Source of the DNA: Azadirachta indica
Taxonomy: Eukaryota; Streptophyta; Magnoliopsida; Sapindales; Meliaceae
NCBI GenBank assembly: GCA_022749755.1
Contig: CM040451.1
Span: 14,822,357 to 14,886,356 of the forward strand
Length of the DNA: 64,000 nucleotides
Direction of reading: 5' to 3'
The notes beneath the pieces are model-generated. The model had not been told where the DNA came from. It saw nothing but the letters and a program-made list of their open reading frames with translations, and did no database searches. Positions within the stretch are counted from its first letter, which is position 1. Each line of letters starts with the position of its first letter. This document shows, in pieces, positions 27,501 through 37,603 of the stretch. The translations under genes were made by a program, and so were the position numbers.

Positions 27501-28162
27501 CTTAACTTTTTCAAACTTTTTTTTTTTTATAGTTTTTAATTCTTTCGTTATGATTCTCAATTTTATACGTAAGTAACCAAAAATTATCCATTTAAGAGAA
27601 GTTATGTTAGAGCACATAAGAATATATAATACATTTTTCAACTTTTATTCACTCTTCTATTTGCATTATCTAATATTTTTATTGTAAATTATCAATATAT
27701 TTTTTAAGAAAAGTATCAATGACCCCTTAATTTTATATTTTTTTATATTATTTATAAACTATTAAATTTAGATACCATTATTAATTGAAATTATTATATC
27801 TTATATATATATATTAATTGTGATATATTAATTATATATCAAATAAATTTTTTTTAATTTATTCTCAACTGTTAAAAATGTTTAGATATAATATGTACAA
27901 ATTATGTAAGAAATTATATAGCATTACAAGACTGTTTATTTAGTTTTTCTTTTTATAATTACATTTAACAAAAAATGATATATAACAAATTTGAAAATAA
28001 TGATAAAAAATTAAAAAATTAAAACTAAAACTTGTAAAAAGAAAAATAGAAAATGTACCCTATATCTCTACATGCACATTAACCCTTTCCATCTAGGAGA
28101 TGTGGGCGCGAACATAGAGTTACAAGTTAATTAATTATGAGAGTAAAGGAAAAGAAGAAAAC
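24586..28162. other. AT-rich spacer without recognisable genes
   Basis: Contains long T runs near 26337-26351 and 26450-26472. Near 26780-27010 and 27690-27940 are two stretches that look like decayed relatives of the 16576-16800 MITE (attataaa..gttaaat and caaccgtt/caactgtt motifs). I see no gene. Confidence 0.45.
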
Positions 28163-30145
28163 ATGAGGGCCCCAAAGAGTGTTTGTTGCCATGTGTTGGT
28201 TGGTACAAACAAACAAAGCAAGCATGACCAACAACAAAATCATGTTCATGTTCATGCTCTCCCTTCTCTTCCACAACTACAAGCACACAAAAAGCAAAGC
28301 ATTTACACGACTACAACTATAACAACTACTATTTCAGAAAGAAAGAAAGAAAAATAAAACGAAGTCATTGGGTATTATTATTATTTACCACCTCAGCTTC
28401 AATTTGTCCCCTACAGAGTGGGGAATCCCATCAGCTCCCAACTATTATTATCACTGTTCAGTTCATGATCAAAGCCAATGACAACATGCATGCAGCAGCA
28501 GAAAAAGAATATGGGGTACATTTTGATTTCATGACTAGACTGACTTGCTTCTGAAATTGGTGTTCTTTTTCTTACTGGTCTTTTGACCACCACCAAGAAA
28601 AGAAAAGCATTTCTACGTTCAGTTGGTTTGCAGCAACTTTTTGGTCTTTAACACTTTAGCCATTTGCTTTTTCTTTTATCAGCTTGTAATTCAGATACGT
28701 GGAGTGGAGTAGTACTACTACTAGTAGTAGTAGTAGTAGTACACTTGGTATCTTCTATTAAGGAAACTAGTATTAATTTTAGGCAACATTGATTATCAGT
28801 CCACTCTTCTAAGTACAACTCATTTCCTATGATTTCCTCTCAAGTCAGAAGAATTTCTTATTTTTAAGGGAAATTATCATTTAGATACTTAACTTTTAAG
28901 TTTTGCTTATGTGCATGCCTACACAATCACAATGTATTAGAATATATAGAATGTAGCTTAGCAAGCACATGAATACCAAATATTTCAAAAGTATCACGTA
29001 ACTACTACAAAGTAAGTAGTACAAGAAGCATAAAAAAAAAAAAGCAGAGAAACTCAATTGAAACAAAAGAATTAAAAATGAAAAATAAAAATATTATCTA
29101 ATTGCTCATATCAAATAAATTCATGTACATCTTTTAGGGACTAAATATATAATCACTATTTGGTCGCCTAAATAAATTTTTTTGGATGTTTCTTTTAAAG
29201 TTTTTCCTCTCAATCAAATATTGCACTTGTTAATATTTAAGTTGAGATACAATTGATTTTGTTAGAATCATCGCCCAGCATTTCTAGGTTATTTGAATTC
29301 GAAATCTTTCAACTTATTCTTCCATTATCAAGTTAATTTCACTAGTAACAATCTTTGACTAGCAACAATTTGAACAGAAATACTTTTTTATTAAAGAAGA
29401 AGAAAGTGGAAGAAGGAAATAGAAAATAGGAGAAGATGAAGATGGTGATATCAATTGACTTCACATACTATACAAGGAGGATTGTATTTTCATGCAGAGG
29501 ATCATGAGATGAAGAAAAAAGAAGAAACGAGAAACATTATTGTGTATATATGTATGTGTGTCTACTTAGAGAATATGTGAGTGAGTGTTTATATTGAGTG
29601 TAAACACTTACATGATTATTTTGCATAAGTGATTGTCTTCTTTGTGCGTATAGCACTTATAACTCTTTATGTATAAATGAGTCTATTTTATTTAGTAAAT
29701 TAAAAAAATGTTCAAATTTATTTTTCTCTATAAATTTGGTATGAAGACCTCCATATATTCCAACAGATTTTATCTTTGTTGGATTTTTTTTCCTCTATAT
29801 GAACCCAATTGACACATTTTTAAATATGTAGTATTTACTTGATGCTTCGGTATGCGAAATTGATGTGAAAGAGAATTACGACATTTGTTTTTTTGTTGGA
29901 CAATATACATACAAGTTATTTCACATATTACAAGAGAGGTGGATGGAACAAGCTTCAAGAATGGAGACATAAATCTGCTCTCAAGACGTTTAACTACGAA
30001 CCAGATTCAAGACTGATTTGAATTATGAAATCAAGTTGCCTACCCATCTTATATATAAGTTCAAAATCAACTCATAGTCTATACGACTGTAAGAAATGGG
30101 CAAAGACCAAGGCGGACCTACTGCTTCCATCACTCAAGCAAAAGT
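28163..30145 (+). repeat. Duplicated spacer block P, copy 1
   Basis: Matches 35683-37055 in the same orientation and order. Both start with atgagggccccaaagagtgt, share ctcatatcaaataaa..tcg/catgtacatcttttaggga and caatcaaatattgcacttgt, and end with ggtggatggaacaagcttc, gatttgaattat and aagttcaaaatcaactcat. The copies differ by insertions and deletions. A 64-aa ORF at the block start has a counterpart in the other copy only for its first seven residues (MRAPKSV) and scattered later ones. I do not call it a gene. Confidence 0.7.
28713..28741. repeat. (TAC)n/(GTA)n palindromic triplet tract
   Basis: A short tract of actact triplets runs into agtagt triplets, giving a self-complementary sequence. 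Confidence 0.8.
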
Positions 30146-30459
30146 CAATGATCATATATTTATTTTTGTCTTGTTTTGTTTAAGGAATATTCACACTATC
30201 ATTTGTAGAAGGACCTATCATTCTCTACATATGGTCATAGCCATTCATGTGTATCCAACTCAAAAGATTTTCATCAATTAATTACAAAAAAAAAAAAAGA
30301 AAGAAAGAAAGAAAGAAACATTAGGGTTAGATATTACAAGATAAAAACAAATATATGATCATTGACTTTTGCTTGAGGGAAAGGCATTTACTTTCCCAAC
30401 AATAAAAGTTAAAAAAAAAAAATGGTTTGTATCAGAAGAACAGATCAATTAATTAACGT

Positions 30460-30485
30460 GAGTTTCTCTGAATTCAGAGAAACTC
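30460..30485. repeat. Perfect 26-bp palindrome centred on GAATTC
   Basis: Reads identically on both strands, with arms gagtttctctg and cagagaaactc. It lies at the start of the repeat-rich part of block B. Confidence 0.9.
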
Positions 30486-30506
30486 AATTAACAGAAAAAA
30501 GAGAGA

Positions 30507-30722
30507 TCAATTAACGCGAGAATCCATGGTCTCAGAGGTCAATATTCTCTGGAGATTTTGGATAAGATTAGAATATATAAGGAGGCATGAGAGACAATGT
30601 TAAGAGGAGCTTGATAGGAAGAATGTGGGGATGTCAGTATCACAAGAAGAGATCAATTAACATGAGAATCTATCGTCTGAGAGGTCAATATTTTCTGCAG
30701 ATTTTGGATAAGAATAGAATAA
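30507..30722 (+). repeat. Two copies of a 75-bp unit
   Basis: 30507-30583 and 30649-30722 share gagatcaattaac, gagaatc, gaggtcaatatt and gattttggataaga. A single related copy is at about 19120-19210. Confidence 0.75.
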
Positions 30723-30739
30723 ATATCTAGCCAGCATGC

Positions 30740-31195
30740 AGCTAGATAGATTTGGAAATTAAACTTTATGTATGTATTCATTGAATTGAATTGAATTGAA
30801 TTGAATTGAATTTTTTTAGACTGCTAGCTAGTTTGGGATTGCATGCGCATGCAATGAGATAAATTTAGAAATTAACCTGCATTGTATTCATATAGACTTG
30901 ACTTGACTTGACTTGAATTTAATTGTCTTTAGTGACTGCTAGCTAGCTTGCGATTGCATGTGCGCATTCAACTATATAGATTTAATTTAGAAATAAATTT
31001 GTACGTATGTATGTAATTATAGAATTGAAATGAATTGAATTGTACTTCTTTAGTGACTGCTAGCTAGCTTGCGATTGTATGTGCACATGCAACTAGATAC
31101 ATTTAGAAATTTGTATGTATGTATGTATGTAATCATTGAATTGAAATTAATTAAAATAAAAAGAAATGAATTGAATTGTCTTTGGTCGCTGCTTT
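30740..31195 (+). repeat. About four tandem units of roughly 115 bp
   Basis: Landmarks recur at regular spacing: agat..atttagaaatta at about 30744, 30857, 30974 and 31092, and gactgctagctag at about 30820, 30930 and 31055. Each unit also carries an expanded pentamer (GAATT or GACTT) or a GTAT tetramer tract. The paralogous block at 19230-19350 has only one unit, so the array expanded after duplication. Confidence 0.75.
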
Positions 31196-32604
31196 TATGT
31201 AATTTTCTCTATTATATATATATATATGCACACACACACATCTGAATATCTGATTCGACAAATCAATCAATTAATATAGTATGAATGTGAGAGCTAGAAG
31301 AAGAACTAATCAATTGATAAATCAACTTTTTGCCTCCTTGGATCGGGAGAAACGTGTATGATTTGGTCTTAACTACCTCTAATTAGGGTTTAAGTGAAAA
31401 CATAATTGAGAAAATTCTTGATTCCACCTTATTATTTAATCTAATATTTCAGTACCCCTGTTGTTTTTATAATACCCTGAATCCCTCTTTTACTAATTGA
31501 GAAGATTAAGTATAATAATATGTGAGTTTTTAAAGTTTAAATTATTAACTTAAATAGCCTTAATAACTTTAAAAATATTCATAAAAATTTTAATTTATTA
31601 AAAAAATCACAATTATACGCTTATTAATAGTAATTAGTTAAAAATTATTTTTCAGATATTTTATTTTATAACATATTAATAACTAATTTATAAATTATTA
31701 TTTCAATATAAATTTATTTAAATTTTGAATTTCTTTCTAACACGATATTATGTAATTGATATGATAAATTTATCATTCAATTATATAATTTAACATTCAA
31801 ATAAATTTATCATACTTAAAAAAGTTTAAAATGTAGACAAATTTTTATTCAAAAAATAATTTATAAAATTTTTTTTAATATTTAATATAAAATATTATTT
31901 GTATTGACTAACACATATAAATTGATATGATAATATTATATTATATTACTACAGATTTTATATTTTCATAAAAAAATTTAATTTGAAGTATTTTTTTAGT
32001 TTTGAAACTTATTCTTTTAGTTTAAAACATTAGTTATAGTCAATAGTTTCAAAAATATCTATAAAAATTCTAATTTATTAAAAAATAACGATTATAACTT
32101 TTTTGAATAGCAATTAACTAAAAATTTGATAGTAGTTAACTAAAAAAATAAATAAAATATTAAATATATGATTTATTTTTATTCATTTTCTAATCCCTAT
32201 ATAATATTGAATTGTTAATATATTTTAAATTTTTATAATTATATTTTAGTACAATAGTTATGATCATATATAATTACAAGTATAATATATATTTATTTAT
32301 AAATTAATATTTATTTATGAATTATAAATATTATAGTATAATATTTTATTTGTAGATTAATATTTATTTATTTATTTTAAATTAATTTATTATTCAAGTA
32401 CTATTATATACACAAACTCAATTACATACCATCTTATCTTATGTGATTTTAAATATTTGGTGAAAATCAACATCAACTTTATTATGTATATATGATTTAA
32501 ACCACATTAATTTTCTCCAAACTATTTTCTTAATTTTGCAATGTATTGATTAAAATACAGTACACATGTATATAGACAGATAGATAGATATTTATATAAT
32601 TAAT
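31196..32604. other. Remainder of block B, with an extra AT-rich segment
   Basis: The edges match block A (aggtt..gatttggtctta and tgtgattttaaatattt). In between, about 31415-32390 is AT-rich sequence with no counterpart in block A, so it is an insertion here or a deletion there. No element ends were recognised. Confidence 0.45.
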
Positions 32605-32818
32605 GGGTAATTTCACATATTTCCCTTGAAATTTGTAGAAACTACACTTAAATAGAAACTTTGTAAAATCCTATAGATACCTCCTATGCCACAATAATTT
32701 CATTTTATTAACCATGAGTTGACCAACCAAAAACGTAAGAAAACCTAAAATGCCCTTAACCAAAAAATTTTAATTATTAATTTATACTTTTTTATCTCAA
32801 TTACTTACATTTAAAAAA

Positions 32819-32855
<37 letters not shown>

Positions 32856-33551
32856 TTAAAATAAAAATAAATTGAAACCTTGAATATAAAAACTAAAACT
32901 AACACCGTAATGCAGCCGTTGCCACCTAGAGTTTCTCCTGTTTCATCTTTTCCACCTCTATTGTCTCTCTCACCACTCCACTCTACCCACTATCTACAAT
33001 TTCTCCCACTGAACCACTAGCCTATAAGTGTTCATGTCATTTCATCATTTATGAGCTCGTCGTGGAAACCTATTTTAATGTCTTGGTTGTTTTGCACAAC
33101 AACAATGATGTCACCATTGCAGATGGTGGCTATGATGTATTTGGTATAGTCAAACTACAACATTTTGTATATAGCTATTGTACAACATGTTCGAATTTTG
33201 AATCTAAAGCACTTGTTGCTTCATGTAGTAGGAAGAATTCTTTATAGCTGCTACACAATATAGCTACTATTTTGCAGTTACTAATTAGGGTTTAGTTTTG
33301 CTTTCTTTGATTTGATTTTGGTTTTCTTAATTAAAATATTTTAATTTTGTATTTTTAATTGAATATATATATTGAAATAAATTTGAAAGGGCTAAAATTA
33401 ACATAATTTTACAATATTATCCATTTTTTAACGATTAACTCACTATTATTAAAACGAAAATACTATAGCAAAGAGGTACTTGTAAATTTTTATAAATTTT
33501 GTGTGTAGATCTAATTTCTATTAACCTCAAGGGAGGTATATAAAAATACCC
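32605..33551. mobile_element. Nonautonomous Mutator-like element, about 0.95 kb
   Basis: The ends are long imperfect inverted repeats: left gggtaatttcacatatttcc then cttgaa, right (reversed) gggtatttttatatacctcc then cttgag, with similarity continuing inward for about 150 bp. It is flanked by near-perfect repeats atataattaat (32594-32604) and atataatcaat (33553-33563), about 9-11 bp, as expected for Mutator-like elements. The paralogous block at about 19725-19750 lacks the element and reads straight through one target copy. The interior (about 32900-33240) is much less AT-rich than its surroundings and contains a 61-aa ORF with no similarity I recognise. Confidence 0.75.
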
Positions 33552-33834
33552 CATATAATCAATAACTTTAGGTCAAGGGAATGTGGGGATCACACAACCA
33601 ACTTTGGTTTTTTATATTTTTTTTTTCATTTTTTTTATTATTTTTTATTTTTGATAATTATGCCCTCATCACATGCCCTTTATGATTAATAATTAACTTT
33701 TTGATTTACAAAATATACACTTTAGCATTGGGGCATGAATGCTAACGCTTTAGTAGTCTAAATTTCCACAAGAAATTAAAGTGAAAATGAGGAAAGAATA
33801 AAACAAGATGAGTTAAGACTACAACATTATCTTA

Positions 33835-34555
33835 GTTTTTTATTTTGAAAGTAGACTTGTAGGAAAATAAATAAACAGCAAAATAACAACAGAAATTAGT
33901 ATACTCGGGCAAGAGAAAAGAAAAAAAAAATTATTTTATCAAGACAAAATAATTTAGTTCCAATTTTCTCAATTTAAATAATGATAAAGTTACTCTGTTT
34001 ATAGATAATTAAACAAAGGGTAAATAGACTCTAAATTAAGATCTTAATCATAGTTAATAAATAAGGTAAACAAAAACATTTAAAGTCAAGTTAAATAAGA
34101 AAATTATGAACAAGCAAATTCAAACTTTAAAACCGAAATAAATTTCTATTTTGAAAAAACTATAAGTAAGCATTCTAATTCCAAAAAGGAAATGATGAAC
34201 TTTTGAATATATGCATTCAAAAGTCAAATGCCAAATTCAATCATTCAAATATCCGAATATTACAAAAATTTTGTCTAAAATCTTCGTTCAATCAAAGTTA
34301 TATCTGAATTTAATTACCTAAATTTAATTTATCTTTAAATACTATCATTTGATATTTGATATCTACAAATTCAAACTATCAATGTTTTCTATAAAACATG
34401 GTTTAAATCTTTTACTTCTTAATAATTAGAAGTAATGAAATATATTGTCTAATTGTGTTTTCTAAAAGGATATATATAAATTTGTTATCCTAATTTTATC
34501 TTAATAAATTGCAAGCGTGTTGCTCATAGAAATATAAATTCTTAAATTCTGAAAA
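33835..34555 (+). repeat. Dispersed 1.6-kb repeat, partial copy 2
   Basis: Collinear with about 23340-23960 of copy 1. Shared text includes acatttaaagtca, gaaatgatgaac, tttgatatttgatatct, aaaacatggtttaaat and gtgttttctaaaaggatata. The two outer parts of the repeat are missing. Confidence 0.75.
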
Positions 34556-34989
34556 AATATATATATATATCCCATTTAGGTTGCAAAAATTCGCGATTTT
34601 GGTTCGATTTTCAAGTTTCAAAACTTCTAATTTGAATTATAGAAAACTTATAGTTGTTTTTAATATATTCAAAATATTCACGTCAAAATTATATGGTCAT
34701 GTGAATTTCTTAAAAAGCATTGAAAACATGTGTTTTGATAAAATAAAATAAAAAAATTGAGTTTTTAAGTGTAAATCACAATCAATTTAAAGATACATTA
34801 CAATAAATCATCTAATGTAGATATATCTTCAATTCTACAAGTTTCTTCTTAATTTGCTCTTGGAGCTTCCATTTTTACTATTGTAAATGCGTAAAAGTTT
34901 GAATATCCTTTTGACGTTCAAATTGTACTCTAAATTTTCATCTTAAAAATATTTTAAAAAATTTAGTTAATCCAAGATATAATAGTTGG

Positions 34990-35330
34990 CTATCATCAAA
35001 ATAATGACTTATGAGCCTCAGGAACAATATAGTTTAGATAGTTTAATAAATTAATAAAGTACTTTTTAAAATGTTCACTTACTATTAATTACTGGTATAT
35101 AAATTTAATTAAGTCCCGAAATAATTTTTGTTTATTTATGTCTCTTACTGTAATTATTTATGTTAGAATAATTTTTAAGAGAATTAAATTATGAATTTTT
35201 AAAATAAAATATAAAACTAATTTATAGTTTATAAAATTATCACAAAATAACATAACACAAAATAAATTATCAATCAATTTAATAGTTTTACTGTACAAAA
35301 ACGTTTGCCAAATATGATTTTCACAAAGGA
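34990..35330 (+). repeat. Copy of part of duplicated block A
   Basis: Matches 18490-18790 in the same orientation (agtttagatagttta, ttttaaaatgttca, aataatttttgtttatt, ataatttttaagagaat). Confidence 0.7.
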
Positions 35331-35409
35331 ATGTATGTGAAAATGCCCTTTAATTAATTATAAGAGTGAAAGGAAAGACTTTAACACTATAATTTTAGGA
35401 AAAAGAAAA

Positions 35410-35672
35410 AGAATAATTCTCGATTTTATGTTATTCGATATAATATTCCGATCTCTTTGTTATTTTACAAATATCTCTAATCTCCTATCATTAATTGACG
35501 GTGTTAATTTTTAAGGGTAATTACGTGTAATATAATAAAAATATATATAAAAATACGTAATTATCCTTAAAAATTAACAGTGTTAATAACAAGAGGAGAA
35601 ATTGGGATCATTTGCAAAACGATAGGGAATATTGGTATTATTTAAAACAATAGGGAAATTAAAAATTCTACC
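35410..35672. mobile_element. MITE, 263 bp, between blocks A and P
   Basis: The ends are inverted copies of about 100 bp; the clearest part is tgttaatttttaagggtaat on the left against attatccttaaaaattaaca on the right. Direct repeats AAAAGAAAA flank it at 35401-35409 and 35673-35681; they are low-complexity but exact. The sister block P at about 28150 has the neighbouring sequence without the element. Confidence 0.7.
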
Positions 35673-35682
35673 AAAAGAAAAC

Positions 35683-37055
35683 ATGAGGGCCCCAAAGAGT
35701 GTTTATTGGCATGCATTGTTTGGTACAATTAAACAAACAAACAAACAAAGAAAGCAAGTAAGCAAGCATGGCCAACAACAAAATCATTCTATTATCTTCT
35801 CTCCATCACCACCACCACCACTACCACAAATACACAAACTCAAATGTCACTTCTTATCAACCTCATCTTATAGTTGTAAACGCACAATAAGCACCCATAT
35901 CTATCTATCATCGAAATCACCATGATTTTGATTTTGATTTGATCACCATTGTCAATGCTATCTCTTTTCTCATATCAAATAAACTCGCGTACATCTTTTA
36001 GGGATGAAATGTATGTTCAATATTTGGATATTTCTTTTAATTTGTTTCCTCGGAATCAAATATTGCACTTGTTAATTTTCTTCTAGTACTACACGTATAA
36101 TTTACGAATATTATGTTAGAAATTTACCAAAAATTTAAACTCTTAATTGAATTCAGTATAACACCATTTTAAATATTTACTTCTAATTTGAATGATGTCT
36201 ACCTTTATCAAAAAAAGAAATCTACTTACACTCTAATAAAATAGATATTATAAAATCTTATCAAAAATCAAAAGTTTTAATTAAATTTACTCCTAATTTG
36301 AGCGATATTTACTTTCATCGAAAAAGAAAATTTACTCACACTCTAATAAAATAGATCTCACGTATGATGAATAATAAGTTTCATATGTAGTTAGAATCTC
36401 ACTTAAAAGTATGAACAAACCTTGCTGCAAGCAAGGTTCGAAAGCTCAAGATGGTTATTGCACTTTGCTAATTTAAGTTGAGATACAATTGTTTTTCTCT
36501 TTGTTCGATTTTTTTTCCCCCCTAATATTACGTTCAATGCAAGACCATTATCAAGATTTCAATATTACAATATTATAATTTTGTTTTAATTTTACGAAAT
36601 ATTTTGGGATAAAAATATATCATATTTACACATTTTTAAAGACAATAATATTTGTGTGATACTTCGATAAACAAAATTGGTGCAAAAGAGAATCAATCTC
36701 TTGTCCCTTACTTCTTACAAATGAGACCAAACAAACTAAAATATAGAACGAGGTTCTACTAGAAAAAAATCATAAACTTGTACTACCACATTCTTTTTGG
36801 TCCAACTATATCCATGCAATGTGACATATAACAAGATAGGTGGATGGAACAAGCTTCTAGAATGGAGACACAAATCTACTCCCTAGACCTTTTGCTACAA
36901 ACCAAATATTTTGTCCATCAATTCAAGAGTGATTTGAATTATCACATCAAGTTGCCTACCCATCTCCCTAAGTTCAAAATCAACTCATTTTCTATGGGAC
37001 TATAACAAATGGGTTAAGACCAAGACGGACCAACTACTCCCATCACACAATGTAG
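35683..37055 (+). repeat. Duplicated spacer block P, copy 2
   Basis: Collinear with 28163-30145. It carries an extra segment at about 36080-36470 that itself contains a tandem pair (about 36170-36250 and 36287-36362, both with cactctaataaaatagat). No gene is seen. Confidence 0.7.
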
Positions 37056-37603
37056 AAAATTTATAGGTAACAAAGTCATTGCTTAGACAGCACACCACAC
37101 TGAAAGTCTTTTCAAATCAAAGACTCATACATACAGTTGAGAGGAGTACTTCAATCTCGAGAAAAAATGCCTGATCAGCAAATCCCAATATACCCATTTT
37201 CTCAAATAATCAAATCATGGTAGAACTAGATAAACACCCTTTTAATTCTTGTAACTGCACAAACATATTCTAGTGTTTATTGTCCCGTATAATCATAAAG
37301 AAAATAAAAGTTTCAGTTTTCTTCTAAATGATTAGAATATTGAGACCACCTAACTGTTAAATTTAAAACAGCAGTCAATTTGATTGTTTTGAACCAATGA
37401 CCTGTGGTCCCTCAATGAAACACCAAGATTTTTCATAAGTGTAAAAGCCAAGTTTGGTTTTCAAATAGAATGAGGTCTTTACTAAATAATAACCTACTAT
37501 ATAATGATACAAAAGAATTTTCTTTTCACAAAAATTTCCCAGTTTATGAACGGGAGTGCAGGGGAAGATAATCATGCAACCTTTTGCTTAGCTTGATCAC
37601 CTT
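37056..37603. other. Spacer and probable 3' UTR of the downstream minus-strand gene
   Basis: Less AT-rich than the block to its left. Probably the 3' UTR and flank of the gene at 37604-41493. No other feature is recognised. Confidence 0.4.

Noticed and set aside
30740..31195. CRISPR-like array
   Set aside because: Units are adjacent tandem repeats without unique spacers, and the DNA is plant nuclear.
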